This document shows, piece by piece, positions 29,052 through 38,465 of a stretch of DNA of 64,000 bases. Every line of letters starts with the position of its first letter. Position 1 is the stretch's first letter. A program made the translations under genes and the position numbers. The stretch spans positions 372,001 to 436,000 of the forward strand of contig NZ_PIPQ01000002.1 in assembly GCF_003987015.1 (NCBI RefSeq), given 5' to 3'. Under the pieces are notes generated by a model. It saw nothing but the letters and a program-made list of their open reading frames with translations. It was not told the origin of the DNA and made no database searches. The DNA comes from Aliidiomarina taiwanensis. Lineage in GTDB: Bacteria > Pseudomonadota > Gammaproteobacteria > Enterobacterales > Alteromonadaceae.

Positions 29052-32000
29052 GTGATTATACTTCAAGGTGCTTCTGCACTCTCAAACTTTCGCGCTGAAA
29101 AGCGCTTGCAACAACTACGTAGCGCGGGCATTCAAGCCACAGGCATTGAAGCCCATTACTTTCATTTTGCTGAACTCAGCGCAAACTTAACAGATGCAGA
29201 GCAAGCTCAACTTGCCAAGTTGATTGGCGGGCACGTTGTGCCGACGCCGAGCTTACATGGGCAAGAGTTTGTAGTCGTACCCCGCTTAGGCACCATTTCA
29301 CCTTGGTCTTCAAAGGCTACTGATATTGCCCATAACTGCGGTTTGCAGGCGGTAAAGCGCCTTGAGCGTGGAGTTTTATGGCATGTGGAAGGCGACCTCA
29401 GTGCCGACGATATGCAGCAAGCAGCGGCGCTACTTCATGACCGTATGACCGAAAGTGTCTTGCAGGACATGGCAGCAGCTACGCAGTTATTTGCAGAGCA
29501 ACAGCCGGCGCCCCTGATTAGCATCGATATATTAGGTGCAGGCAAAACAGCCCTTGAGCAAGCCAACGAAGAAATGGGCTTAGCTTTAGCCGAAGACGAA
29601 ATTGATTACTTATTCGAAAACTTCAGTGCCATGCAGCGCAATCCCACCGATGTGGAGTTGTACATGTTTGCGCAGGCCAACTCGGAACACTGCCGCCATA
29701 AAATATTTAATGCGGACTGGACCATCGATGGGGTGAAGCAGCCTAAGTCCTTGTTCAAAATGATCAAGAACACCAACGAAGTGACGCCAGACTATGTGTT
29801 GTCAGCTTATAAAGACAACGCGGCGGTCATGGAAGGCAGCGAAGCGGGACGATTCTTCCCGAACGAAAATTACGAATACAATTACCATCACGAGCCCATT
29901 CATATTTTAATGAAGGTGGAAACTCACAACCATCCAACGGCTATCTCTCCTTACGCAGGTGCGGCTACAGGGTCTGGCGGTGAAATTCGTGATGAAGGCG
30001 CTACCGGCATTGGCTCGAAACCAAAAGCAGGCTTAACGGGCTTTACCGTGTCGAACTTACGTATTCCAGGGTTTGAACAGCCTTGGGAGCAAAACTTTGG
30101 TCGTCCAGGCCGTATTGTCAGCGCCCTCGATATTATGGTGGAAGGCCCCTTAGGCGGCGCCGCCTTTAACAATGAATTTGGCCGTCCGAACTTACTGGGT
30201 TATTTCCGCACTTACGAAGAAGAAGTGGTGAGCTTTAACGGGAAAGAAGTCCGTGGTTTCCACAAGCCCGTCATGATAGCCGGTGGTTTAGGAAACATCC
30301 GTGAGAATCACGTACAAAAGCGTGACATTCCAGTGGGTGCACCCTTGGTTGTGTTGGGTGGCCCCGCCATGAATATCGGCTTAGGCGGAGGCGCCGCGTC
30401 GTCCATGGCGTCGGGCGAGTCGGCAGAAGACCTCGACTTTGCTTCCGTACAGCGGGAAAACCCTGAAATGGAACGCCGTTGCCAAGAAGTGATTGACCGC
30501 TGTTGGCAGCTAGGAGAAGACAACCCCATCGCCTTTATTCACGATGTGGGCGCAGGTGGTCTTTCGAACGCCTTACCAGAGCTTGTGAACGACGGTGAGC
30601 GCGGTGGTGAGTTTAAATTACGCGCTATTCCAAACGACGAACCGGGTATGCCGCCTGTGGCTGTATGGTGTAATGAGTCACAAGAGCGTTACGTACTGGC
30701 TGTGGTGCCGGAGCGTATGGCCACCTTTGAAGCCTTATGTAAGCGTGAGCGCGCACCGTTTGCGGTGGTAGGTGAAGCTACAGAAGAGCGCCACTTACGT
30801 TTATACGACGAAGTATTTGATAATAATCCAGTGGATATGCCGCTGGATGTACTGCTTGGCAAAACCCCAAAAATGCACCGCATTGCCGAACGCCTAGAAG
30901 CCAAAGGCGACGACTTTGCAGTGGAAGGGGTGGACGTGACCGACGCAGTAGAGCGCTTGTTGCGTTTACCGGCCATTGCCGAAAAAACCTTCTTAATTAC
31001 CATTGGGGACCGTTCAGTAACGGGCCTTGTGGCCCGCGACCAAATGGTTGGCCCGTGGCAAATACCTGTAGCCAACTGTGCCGTGACAGCAGCTTCCTAC
31101 GACAGCTACGCAGGCGAAGCCATGGCCATGGGTGAACGTAGCAACACCGCCTTGTTAAATCACGGTGCCTCGGCACGCATGGCAGTGGCGGAAGCCATTA
31201 CCAATATTGCAGCCACGGCTATTGGTGACATGAAGCGGATCAAACTGTCTGCTAACTGGATGTCAGCCGCCAGCCACCCGGGCGAAGAAGCCGGCTTGTA
31301 CGAAGCGGTTAAAGCCGTAGGTGAAGAGCTGTGTCCTGCGCTGGGTATTACGATACCTGTGGGTAAAGACTCCATGTCAATGAAAACCCAGTGGCAAGAA
31401 AACGGTGAAGAAAAAGCGGTTACCTCGCCCATGACCTTGGTGATTACCGCCTTTGCCCGGGTAACAGACATACGTCAAACGGTTACGCCACAGTTGCGCC
31501 CGGAACAAGGTGGTAAGCTTGTTCTTATCGACTTAGGGCGTGGTCAAAACCGCATGGGTGCTTCGGCACTTGCACAAGTGTATCGTAGCCTAGGGCAAAC
31601 GCCCGCAGACCTTGACGCACCAGAGCATTTAGCGTTTTTCTTTGAGCAAATACAAGCGCTGGTAGCCAAAGAAGAGCTGATTGCTTACCACGACCGTTCC
31701 GACGGTGGCTTATTTGTCACCTTGGCGGAAATGGCCTTTGCGGGTCACTGTGGCGTGTCCGTAGCCTTGCCAGAAGGTGTGGATGCAAAAGCAGCTTTAT
31801 TTAGTGAAGAGCTAGGTGCCGTTATTCAGGTGTCGGAGCAGACAGCTGAAAGGCTCACACAAGTCTTTGCGGACGCGGGCTACAGTGACATGTTGGTTGA
31901 ACTTGGTCAGGTAACTTCTGCAGACGAAGTGACGATTAGCCAAGGCGCCGAAACAATTTATCAAGCACAGCGTTCACGTTTACGCACTGTGTGGGCTGAA

Positions 32001-32927
32001 ACCACAGACCAAATGCAGCGTTTACGCGACAACCCAGCCTGTGTGGACGAAGAAAAGGCCATAAAAGCCGACGTGAATAACCCAGGCTTACACGCAGAGC
32101 TTAGCTTTGATAGCAGCGACGACGTTGCTGCACCGTATATTTTAAAAGGCGCAGCACCGCAAGTGGCTATTCTGCGTGAGCAAGGCGTAAACAGCCATTA
32201 TGAAATGGCAGCCGCCTTTGATCGTGCTGGTTTTAAAGCCATCGACGTGCACATGAGCGACATTCTATCGGGCCGCCAAGACCTCTCCGACATGCAGGTG
32301 CTCGCTGCCTGTGGTGGGTTCTCCTATGGTGACGTGCTAGGTGCTGGAGGCGGCTGGGCGCGGTCTATCCTGTATAACCCGCGGGCACGGGACGCATTTA
32401 GCGCCTTCTTTAACCGGGCGGATACCTTAAGCTTAGGTGTTTGTAATGGTTGCCAAATGCTGTCCACCTTGAATGAGCTTATTCCAGGTACGGAAGACTG
32501 GCCGAACTTTGTCACCAACCGCTCCGAGCGCTTTGAAGCTCGTGTGGCTATGGTGGAAGTGCAAGAAACCAACTCACCTTGGTTCCAAGGAATGGCAGGC
32601 TCACGTATGCCTATCGCTGTGTCCCATGGTGAAGGTCGTGCTCAGTTCCGCCAAACCGAAGACGCCATGGCCCTTAATGAGCGTGCGGGTGTTGCGTTAC
32701 GGTATGTAGATAACTATGGCCAGGTAACGGAACAGTACCCTGCGAACCCGAACGGCTCAGCCCAAGGGGTGACCAGTGTCACCAGTGCCGACGGCCGTGT
32801 TGCCATTATGATGCCTCACCCAGAGCGGGTGTTCCGAAGTGTCGCGAATTCCTGGTACCCAGAAACCTGGGGCGAAGACGGTGCTTGGATGCGCTTATTT
32901 AGAAATGCACGCGTTACCCTCGGGTAA
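29052..32927 (+). CDS. purL: Phosphoribosylformylglycinamidine synthase
   Basis: PurL performs the fourth step of purine synthesis (FGAR to FGAM) with ATP and glutamine. From a GTG at 29052 the product is 1291 aa, close to the 1295 of E. coli, starting [14 protein letters not shown]. The synthetase part shows [27 protein letters not shown] and two related AIRS-type halves. The C-terminal glutaminase has [16 protein letters not shown], the nucleophile in [10 protein letters not shown] and HPERVFRS. The frame opens at 28968, but GGAG 8 bases before the GTG decides the start. A -10-like TATACT is at 29001. Confidence 0.97.
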   Translation: MIILQGASALSNFRAEKRLQQLRSAGIQATGIEAHYFHFAELSANLTDAEQAQLAKLIGGHVVPTPSLHGQEFVVVPRLGTISPWSSKATDIAHNCGLQAVKRLERGVLWHVEGDLSADDMQQAAALLHDRMTESVLQDMAAATQLFAEQQPAPLISIDILGAGKTALEQANEEMGLALAEDEIDYLFENFSAMQRNPTDVELYMFAQANSEHCRHKIFNADWTIDGVKQPKSLFKMIKNTNEVTPDYVLSAYKDNAAVMEGSEAGRFFPNENYEYNYHHEPIHILMKVETHNHPTAISPYAGAATGSGGEIRDEGATGIGSKPKAGLTGFTVSNLRIPGFEQPWEQNFGRPGRIVSALDIMVEGPLGGAAFNNEFGRPNLLGYFRTYEEEVVSFNGKEVRGFHKPVMIAGGLGNIRENHVQKRDIPVGAPLVVLGGPAMNIGLGGGAASSMASGESAEDLDFASVQRENPEMERRCQEVIDRCWQLGEDNPIAFIHDVGAGGLSNALPELVNDGERGGEFKLRAIPNDEPGMPPVAVWCNESQERYVLAVVPERMATFEALCKRERAPFAVVGEATEERHLRLYDEVFDNNPVDMPLDVLLGKTPKMHRIAERLEAKGDDFAVEGVDVTDAVERLLRLPAIAEKTFLITIGDRSVTGLVARDQMVGPWQIPVANCAVTAASYDSYAGEAMAMGERSNTALLNHGASARMAVAEAITNIAATAIGDMKRIKLSANWMSAASHPGEEAGLYEAVKAVGEELCPALGITIPVGKDSMSMKTQWQENGEEKAVTSPMTLVITAFARVTDIRQTVTPQLRPEQGGKLVLIDLGRGQNRMGASALAQVYRSLGQTPADLDAPEHLAFFFEQIQALVAKEELIAYHDRSDGGLFVTLAEMAFAGHCGVSVALPEGVDAKAALFSEELGAVIQVSEQTAERLTQVFADAGYSDMLVELGQVTSADEVTISQGAETIYQAQRSRLRTVWAETTDQMQRLRDNPACVDEEKAIKADVNNPGLHAELSFDSSDDVAAPYILKGAAPQVAILREQGVNSHYEMAAAFDRAGFKAIDVHMSDILSGRQDLSDMQVLAACGGFSYGDVLGAGGGWARSILYNPRARDAFSAFFNRADTLSLGVCNGCQMLSTLNELIPGTEDWPNFVTNRSERFEARVAMVEVQETNSPWFQGMAGSRMPIAVSHGEGRAQFRQTEDAMALNERAGVALRYVDNYGQVTEQYPANPNGSAQGVTSVTSADGRVAIMMPHPERVFRSVANSWYPETWGEDGAWMRLFRNARVTLG

Positions 32928-32944
32928 CGCGAGTGTATGAAAGG

Positions 32945-32971
32945 AAGCCCACCTTAGTTGTGGGCTTTTTT
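32945..32971. terminator. Terminator between purL and the phosphatase gene
   Basis: AAGCCCAC (32945-32952) pairs with GTGGGCTT (32960-32967) around a 7-base loop and runs into six Ts on the plus strand. It terminates purL. On the minus strand the following bases are only partly T-rich. The phosphatase stop codon (32954-32956) lies inside the loop, so this hairpin serves the 3' ends of both convergent genes. Confidence 0.85.
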
Positions 32972-34297
32972 GATCCAGTCAATATATTGTTTGGCAATAT
33001 CCGTGTGGTCTTGCTGGCCTTGAAAGTGGCTGGCCCATGGACCAATGGCAATGACAGGAACGTCTTCCCCGGTGTGACCACCCGTGGTAAAGCCGCTGCC
33101 CGTATGAAAGCGCACAATGTCCACAAGGATCTTGTTAATTTCACGCCATTTGTCACTACTGGTTAGCGCCGCGACCGTATTCAATTGGCTTTGTTGTTCG
33201 GTGCTTAGTGGAAACGGAATGTGCTGACTAATAAAGTCTTGCCAGTCCACCAGAGGCATATCTGCGAGCTCGGTAGCAATAGAGCGTAAGCTTCGGTTAA
33301 TACGGTTTACTTTAGCTGCGCGCCACTGGTATTGACCGTCAGCACCGAGTGTTAAACCACCGGTAGAATGGTCGGCGGTGAGTACGAGTGCCGTATCACC
33401 ACGCTCATCCACATAGTCGGCTAAAAAGGCTAAAGCCAGCTCTAGCTCTTTCATTTCGTGCATAGCACAGGCAATGTCATTGCCATGGCCGCACCAGTCA
33501 ATCATGGACGCTTCAATCATCAGCACATAAGGCTTGTCTTGGGTGGCTAATAGGCGCAGCGACTCTTGCACCATTTGCGCTAAGCGTGGCTTATCGTCAA
33601 TCACATACGGGAAATTATTTTCGTGCATGAACGCAGCGACCGGCAATTGACGCTGTTGTGTTAGCTCAGCGAAGCTTTCCACGACATTCACACCACCGGC
33701 TTGCATATCGCTTAGGTAGTCCACGTGTTCGCCGTCGTCATTGGTAAAACGAAACTTGTTACTCCCACTGCCCACAATCAGGTCGAATACATACTCGCCC
33801 TTGGTATTCGGTGTGGCGAACTGGCGGGCAATGTCATGTTCCATGCGGCGGCTCGGCACATGGGTGAAAAAGCCTGCAGGGGTAGCATGGGTTAAACGCG
33901 TGGTGGCCACGGTTGCGGCTAAGTAACCGTTGTCTTTTGCAATTTCCATCATGGTGGTCAACGGCTTGTGGTCGGCATCCACGCTAATGGCACCGTTGTA
34001 AGTTTTAATGCCTGTGGCTAAAGCAGTTGCACCGGCTGCAGAGTCCGTAACCCAGGTGTCGTCGGCAGGGTAGGTGCTGGCGGTACCCACAAAGTAACGG
34101 TCAAACAGGGTACGCTCAACGTCTGCCACATCCGTATGGGCGCGGCCGTCTTTAAAATAACGGTAAGCCGACAGGTAGGGCATACCCATGCCGTCGCCTA
34201 TAATTAAAATAAGATTCTCAGGAGTTTCTTCAGCCTGACTGAAGGGGCTGAACATCAAGCTTGCTGCAGTAAGCAGCGTTACGAGCCATATACGCAT
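32954..34297 (-). CDS. Periplasmic alkaline phosphatase
   Basis: Hydrolyses phosphate monoesters in the periplasm. The 447-aa product has a signal peptide of 22 residues (SPFSQA|EE). The alkaline phosphatase core shows the metal-binding IIGDGMG, the nucleophile Ser in VTDSAAGATALATG, TTRLTHATPAGF, the metal site MIDWCGHGND, LTADHSTGG and the late HTGEDVPV His. It is related to PhoA, but the exact subfamily and substrate cannot be set by eye. ATG 34297 has GAGG 9 bases upstream. It follows smrA by 22 bases on the same strand, probably co-transcribed. I see no obvious Pho box. Confidence 0.92.
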   Translation of the reverse strand: MRIWLVTLLTAASLMFSPFSQAEETPENLILIIGDGMGMPYLSAYRYFKDGRAHTDVADVERTLFDRYFVGTASTYPADDTWVTDSAAGATALATGIKTYNGAISVDADHKPLTTMMEIAKDNGYLAATVATTRLTHATPAGFFTHVPSRRMEHDIARQFATPNTKGEYVFDLIVGSGSNKFRFTNDDGEHVDYLSDMQAGGVNVVESFAELTQQRQLPVAAFMHENNFPYVIDDKPRLAQMVQESLRLLATQDKPYVLMIEASMIDWCGHGNDIACAMHEMKELELALAFLADYVDERGDTALVLTADHSTGGLTLGADGQYQWRAAKVNRINRSLRSIATELADMPLVDWQDFISQHIPFPLSTEQQSQLNTVAALTSSDKWREINKILVDIVRFHTGSGFTTGGHTGEDVPVIAIGPWASHFQGQQDHTDIAKQYIDWIKKAHN

Positions 34298-34319
34298 AGT
34301 TTAAAGCCTCAATAAAAAA

Positions 34320-34925
34320 TTAACGACGTCGGTTTTGTTCTCGGTTTTCTATCTTACTGGCATCACTTTTCCGAATCATGACATAGGTGGCACCTGCACC
34401 GCCGTCACTTTTCTGAGCTGTGTGAAAGGCTAATACCAAAGGTAAGTCTATTAACCATTGGTAACATAAGCTTTTGAGGAGGGCGGGGCGGTCTTTGCTG
34501 CGGCTGCCTTTACCATGAATAATTAAGGCGGTCCGCACATCGCGGCGGTGACATTGCTCAATAAAGTGAGCAATTTCAACACGTGCTTTGGCCACACGCA
34601 TTTTGTGCAAGTCGATGGATGCGTCGTAGCCATACTTGCCGAGTTTGAAGTTTCTAAAAACGGCTTTTTGAATGCCTGCGTCGCACCACTCCAGAATACC
34701 TTCAGGTTCAACCCACTCGCGCACTTCGTCCGTCAGGCCTGCGCCTGGGTCTGTTTGCGCTAGCGAAGTCGCCGCTTTTCGCCGCAGCGCATGGGCTAAA
34801 CCTTTTTCCGAACCAAAGCTTTGTATGGCTACAGGATCATTTTTTATAGGCTTCACTTCTGCCATAAAGTCAGGCATTAGTTCACCTAAGAGTTCATTAA
34901 ACCCGGGTTGGTTTTTATTGGCCAT
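34320..34925 (-). CDS. smrA: SmrA, Smr-domain endonuclease-like protein
   Basis: Smr-domain proteins have nucleic-acid nicking or RNA-cleaving activity; SmrA's role in gammaproteobacteria is poorly defined. The 201-aa product has a C-terminal Smr domain with DLHKMRV, the catalytic-loop-like LIIHGKGSRSK and HTAQKSDGGAGATYVMIRK. A clear GGAGGTGAACA Shine-Dalgarno precedes the ATG. It lies between flgT (68 bases upstream) and the phosphatase on the minus strand. Confidence 0.9.
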   Translation of the reverse strand: MANKNQPGFNELLGELMPDFMAEVKPIKNDPVAIQSFGSEKGLAHALRRKAATSLAQTDPGAGLTDEVREWVEPEGILEWCDAGIQKAVFRNFKLGKYGYDASIDLHKMRVAKARVEIAHFIEQCHRRDVRTALIIHGKGSRSKDRPALLKSLCYQWLIDLPLVLAFHTAQKSDGGAGATYVMIRKSDASKIENREQNRRR

Positions 34926-34993
34926 TGTTCACCTCCACCGCCAGCTTGCCTAGTCTAGCAAATATTACCGAGTGTGGGAGCAATGGCGAAGTG

Positions 34994-36160
34994 TTATTGC
35001 AGAATGACCATGTCCCTGGCTTGAATGCCTACTAACGGCTCGCCCGAGACACTGCGTAGCTCACTGGAGCTTGCATATACTTGGGTGACTTCAAGTTCAG
35101 TGGGGTTTAGAACCCACTGCTCACGGTATTGGCCAAGCTCATCTAAAAATCCGCCTCGGTGTAAAATACGGGCACGAGTGCCAATACTAAGCTGCTGACG
35201 TTCGCCTAAATTACTGTGAATAGCCCCGTCGCTGGCGCGGACCACCAACCCTTTCACCGGCGTGCACTGCACTTTTTGCTCTAAGCCATACACCAAGTCT
35301 CGCATCTTCGCTTCTAGCTCCTGGCCAAACCCTTGGCGCCAGAATAGCTCGCTATGTACATCTACTGCGGCATTATAAGGGTAGTCCCAGTCCGCCTCAC
35401 CGGTAATACTGGCGGTGGTAATCCGCTCGCCACTATACCCGTCCAGCAGGTATAAGCTTAATTCAAATTGGCGGTTGTATTTGGGGTGGCGCCAAAAAAG
35501 CAGGCGAGGTCCTGGCTGCGGTGTGGCACTGATGTCGTGAAACACCCCAGCAATAATGTATTGACTATTGAATTCGCGGGCTTGTCGGCGGGTAAAGTCG
35601 GCAAGCTGTTCCGTATGGTTTCCAGTCAGGTAGCGGGTAAGCCCAGGGTCGCTTGGCAGCGTTTGGCTGACTATAAGTGACTGGCTGTGTTGGCCCACAA
35701 GGCGGCTAAAGCGGAAGGAGCTGGCCGCATCGAGTTCATACACTTGCCCGTGAGCTAAGTGCTCCCGTTGTGCTACAGCAAAGGGAGTAATCAGCACACT
35801 GCGTTTCACACCATGGTCTTCACAGGCGTTCACATTGGGCCGAACAAGGGTACGCAAGGTGACTTCATGACGTTGGCCGTTTGTGCGCTCGCGTACTAAG
35901 GAAGCGTGTTCAATCGCGCCGTTGCTGCGCCACTGAAGGCGTTGGCCAGTTAATACGCCATTTACGACGTCTTCCACGCTATGCACGGTTCCACCTGCAA
36001 GGTCTAGGCTTTCTCTGAGCGCATTTTCAATGGCACGCTCTCGGGCCGCCTCCACATTTCCATTGATAATAGGAGCCCAGCCACGGGTTTCATACCAGTC
36101 AGCGGTATAGCCTGTGCCTGCATATACAAGCGCAAGAAGGAATAGGGTAAGTCGCCACAT
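34994..36160 (-). CDS. flgT: FlgT, flagellar H-ring protein
   Basis: FlgT builds the H ring around the LP ring of sodium-driven polar flagella (known in Vibrio) and helps assemble FlgO/FlgP and the T ring. The 388-aa product has a 20-residue signal peptide (GYTA|DWYETRG). The FlgT N domain follows (GNVEAARERAIENALRESL, typical of flagellar assembly T proteins), with middle and C-terminal domains behind it. ATG 36160 has AAAGG 8 bases upstream; the GTG at 36169 is an alternative. It diverges from flgP. A candidate sigma-54 promoter lies at 36205-36220. Confidence 0.93.
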   Translation of the reverse strand: MWRLTLFLLALVYAGTGYTADWYETRGWAPIINGNVEAARERAIENALRESLDLAGGTVHSVEDVVNGVLTGQRLQWRSNGAIEHASLVRERTNGQRHEVTLRTLVRPNVNACEDHGVKRSVLITPFAVAQREHLAHGQVYELDAASSFRFSRLVGQHSQSLIVSQTLPSDPGLTRYLTGNHTEQLADFTRRQAREFNSQYIIAGVFHDISATPQPGPRLLFWRHPKYNRQFELSLYLLDGYSGERITTASITGEADWDYPYNAAVDVHSELFWRQGFGQELEAKMRDLVYGLEQKVQCTPVKGLVVRASDGAIHSNLGERQQLSIGTRARILHRGGFLDELGQYREQWVLNPTELEVTQVYASSSELRSVSGEPLVGIQARDMVILQ

Positions 36161-36196
36161 TTTTGACACCTTTGCTGATGAAAACTATTTTCACCC

Positions 36197-36223
36197 TTAA
36201 CTATGCAGAATACGTGCCGATAC
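36197..36223 (+). promoter_or_regulatory. Candidate sigma-28 promoter for flgP
   Basis: TTAACTAT (36197-36204), an 11-base spacer and GCCGATAC (36216-36223), about 34 bases before the flgP ATG. The -10 is near-perfect and the -35 matches 5 of 8 of TAAAGTTT. It overlaps the oppositely directed sigma-54 promoter of flgT. Confidence 0.6.
36205..36220 (-). promoter_or_regulatory. Candidate sigma-54 promoter for flgT
   Basis: On the minus strand the sequence reads TCGGCACG-TATTC-TGC, a GG-N10-GC element matching the -24/-12 consensus TGGCACG-N4-TTGC well. It is 45 bases from the flgT start and directed towards it. The -24 element shares bases with the -10 of the flgP promoter on the other strand. 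Confidence 0.65.
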
Positions 36224-36257
36224 AGATAGCAAGAGAAAAAGAGAAAGGACAGAGTAC

Positions 36258-36734
36258 ATGGCAAAGTTATTTGTTCGCCACCCGTTACAGGGTATCGCTT
36301 GTGCGGCTTTCCTGCTAGGCGCAGTGGGTTGTACAAGTATGGAGCGTCACATTGAGTACCAAACCATTGCACCCGATGAGTACCCTGTTATTACAGCGAC
36401 AGGGTATGCGCCAGTTGCCAGCCAGCAGGGCGACACGGAGGCGACACGCATTCTGCAAGCCATGCGTGCTTCACGGCTGGAAGCTTATCGAGAGCTAGCC
36501 GAGCAGGTGCAAGGGGCTTACTTAACGGGTGAAACTAGAGTGGCCGACATGATGCTACAAAGCGATCAGTTCCGAAGTGAAGTAACGGGCCTTATTCGTG
36601 GTGCGGAAGTGGTTCGTAGCTACCCTGTGGGTGAGTATTATGCGACTGAGTTAAAGGTAGACTTTGAGCGCTTGCATAACGTGTACATAAGTACTGCACA
36701 GCCAACGAAATTGAAAAGCATTCACTTTTACTAA
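36258..36734 (+). CDS. flgP: FlgP, flagellar basal-body lipoprotein
   Basis: FlgP is an outer-membrane lipoprotein of the LPP20 family that forms a basal disk or ring around polar flagella in Vibrio and Campylobacter and is needed for motility. The 158-aa product has a lipoprotein signal ending GAVGC (Cys25), then GYAPVASQQGDTEATRILQAMRAS and RLEAYRELAEQVQGA, a pattern typical of FlgP. AAAGGA precedes the ATG. In Vibrio flgO lies between flgT and flgP; here no flgO is present in the gap. Confidence 0.93.
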   Translation: MAKLFVRHPLQGIACAAFLLGAVGCTSMERHIEYQTIAPDEYPVITATGYAPVASQQGDTEATRILQAMRASRLEAYRELAEQVQGAYLTGETRVADMMLQSDQFRSEVTGLIRGAEVVRSYPVGEYYATELKVDFERLHNVYISTAQPTKLKSIHFY

Positions 36735-36745
36735 GTGGGGGTTGT

Positions 36746-37171
36746 TTAAGCTTTAATACCTTTACCAGAAAGGCCGCTACGCGTGTGGCCTTTTTCGTTA
36801 TAGGTCATGCTGTTTTCGCCGTGCATGTTTTGCAGGCTTTGCTTGAGGGTTTGTATGCGGCCTAGGGTAAGACGAAGAACTTGGCCGTTGACTTGGTTTT
36901 GCTCGTGAACTTGTTGCAGAAGTTGCTCTATACGCTCACGCTTCTCTAAAAACTCGGGTTGAGAAAGCTGCTGGGCTTGTGGATGCTGTGCCAGGCTGTT
37001 GTCGGTTTGTTCAATGGCAGAAAGCAAAGAACCCTTGCGCTCGGTTAACTCTTCTAGCGTTGGGGCATTACGCTGTTCAAGAGCCTGGAGTTCAAGGGCT
37101 TGGGTGTCGTATAGCGACTGTAACTGGGCTAACTGCTGATCCAGCAGCTGGTTTAAGCTTTCGCTCTTCAT
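36746..37171 (-). CDS. flgN: FlgN, export chaperone for FlgK and FlgL
   Basis: FlgN is the cytoplasmic chaperone for the hook-filament junction proteins. The 141-aa product from ATG 37171 is almost wholly helical and Gln/Leu/Glu-rich with heptad character (LNQLLDQQLAQLQSLY), as in the FlgN family, and ends in a short flexible tail (TYNEKGHTRSGLSGKG). The frame is open to a TTG at 37189, next to the flgM stop. Position directly behind flgM supports the call. Confidence 0.88.
   Translation of the reverse strand: MKSESLNQLLDQQLAQLQSLYDTQALELQALEQRNAPTLEELTERKGSLLSAIEQTDNSLAQHPQAQQLSQPEFLEKRERIEQLLQQVHEQNQVNGQVLRLTLGRIQTLKQSLQNMHGENSMTYNEKGHTRSGLSGKGIKA
36769..36795 (+). terminator. Terminator for flgP inside the flgN 3' end
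   Basis: AAAGGCC (36769-36775) pairs with GGCCTTT (36787-36793) around an 11-base loop and runs into TTTTT (36791-36795). It lies 35 bases after the flgP stop, within the last codons of convergent flgN, so coding sequence doubles as a terminator. Confidence 0.6.
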
Positions 37172-37189
37172 AGAGTGGTGACGCACCAA

Positions 37190-37525
37190 TTAACTACGAC
37201 CGCTGCCTGAAATGTTTCCAAACATGTCGCTTTCAAAGTGTGCGATTTTCGCCGCTAAGCGCTCTGCATCGACGGAATACGACCCATCTGCAATGGCTTT
37301 TTTAATACGAGCCACTTTTTCAGCGTCAACGCCCGAGTCTTGCTCTGCACGGCGATGTAATTTATTAAGCTGCTGAGCCTGTTGCGTGAGTGACACGGCG
37401 TCTTGACGTGGAGCAGCCGCTGTATTGGCCACCTGGGTTTGTGACGCAGGTGCTTGTTGCTCGGTACGTGCCGTGCGGTTGTTTAACGCTTGGTTCATTG
37501 TTGAATTTAACTTATCAATACTCAT
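37190..37525 (-). CDS. flgM: FlgM, anti-sigma-28 factor
   Basis: FlgM binds FliA (sigma-28) until the hook is finished and is then exported. The 111-aa product is disordered and Gln/Ala-rich at the N-terminus ([16 protein letters not shown]) and has the conserved sigma-binding C-terminal region: [29 protein letters not shown]. It has its own sigma-28 promoter at 37561-37587, the expected feedback loop. flgN follows with no gap. Confidence 0.96.
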   Translation of the reverse strand: MSIDKLNSTMNQALNNRTARTEQQAPASQTQVANTAAAPRQDAVSLTQQAQQLNKLHRRAEQDSGVDAEKVARIKKAIADGSYSVDAERLAAKIAHFESDMFGNISGSGRS

Positions 37526-37560
37526 GGTTTTGCCCCTACAAAATATCCTCTACAATCACA

Positions 37561-37587
37561 GTATCGGCCACAAAAGTAAATACTTTA
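37561..37587 (-). promoter_or_regulatory. Sigma-28 promoter for flgMN
   Basis: On the minus strand: TAAAGTAT (37587-37580), 11 bases, GCCGATAC (37568-37561). This is a near-consensus FliA promoter 36 bases before the flgM start, in the flgA-flgM gap. Confidence 0.85.
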
Positions 37588-37608
37588 ATGGAATTATGCA
37601 TTAGTGTA

Positions 37609-38295
37609 CTACTGACTGACGGTGACTTCACCTATTGCGCTAATCACCCCTTGTACGTCTTTGTTGCTGCGAGCATTCGTCACCACAATACGCTCACCTA
37701 ACAGGCCGTCGCTGCGGGCTATGCCCGTGGCTTGAATATGCAAATTCCCGACTTTGGTAATAATGGTGATATTTTCACCACGACAGACAAAACAGGTGTG
37801 CCGTGCCTGTATTGCTTGTAGTGCGCCAACGCGTCGTTTAATTCTAGCACCAATTAAGGCGTCTGGCTGACTAAACACCGAGTCGCGAACTTGCTGTACG
37901 TCGACTTTATTAACACTTAAGTCGCTGGCACTAATAACATGCCCTGCAGGTAAATTGTGAGCCGCTACCACCACATTTTGCATGCGTTGAATACGGACGG
38001 GTACAAATAAACGCCACGGCGCCTCCGCGTCAGAGCATTCTATTTGCACGGTTGCCTGCCGGTCAGGCGTTTGGCTTCCCGCTAAGGAAAATTGCAACGG
38101 CTGTTGGCACTGGCGAGCAGGCATACGAGCATCTAAGCTACTAGCAGTAAGTTGTATATCACCATCTAAGTGACCTAGCTGATTTGCTAGAAAGGTTTCT
38201 GCTTGTTCAGAAAGTTGGCTGTGAGTATAGTTTGCTGCATCAATAGGGCTTGCAAATAATACAAGGGCAGCGCATAGCGTGCGGAAATAGTGCAT
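37609..38295 (-). CDS. flgA: FlgA, P-ring assembly chaperone
   Basis: FlgA is a periplasmic chaperone that helps FlgI assemble into the P ring. The 228-aa product has a 20-residue signal peptide (SPIDA|ANYTHSQL) and an SAF-type C-terminal domain (NLPAGHVISASDLSVNKVDV, AIQARHTCFVCRGENITI). ATG 38295 has GAGG 6 bases upstream. It diverges from cheV; I found no convincing promoter of its own. Confidence 0.95.
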   Translation of the reverse strand: MHYFRTLCAALVLFASPIDAANYTHSQLSEQAETFLANQLGHLDGDIQLTASSLDARMPARQCQQPLQFSLAGSQTPDRQATVQIECSDAEAPWRLFVPVRIQRMQNVVVAAHNLPAGHVISASDLSVNKVDVQQVRDSVFSQPDALIGARIKRRVGALQAIQARHTCFVCRGENITIITKVGNLHIQATGIARSDGLLGERIVVTNARSNKDVQGVISAIGEVTVSQ

Positions 38296-38377
38296 AATAA
38301 ACCTCAATATTCTAGCAACCGAAACAAATAAACTCGTAAGCTTTTTAAAGTATCTTCAGTATACTGTTATAAGAGCG

Positions 38378-38404
38378 TCAAGTTTTCGTCGTGACAGCCG
38401 AAAT
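38378..38404 (+). promoter_or_regulatory. Sigma-28 promoter for cheV-cheR
   Basis: TCAAGTTT (38378-38385), 11 bases, GCCGAAAT (38397-38404), 61 bases before the cheV ATG. It matches FliA promoters at 7 of 8 positions in both elements. Confidence 0.75.
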
Positions 38405-38465
38405 AAGTATAAGCATGAGTTATGCAAGGCTTGTGCCGTATTACAAAATGAATGATGGAGCATGT

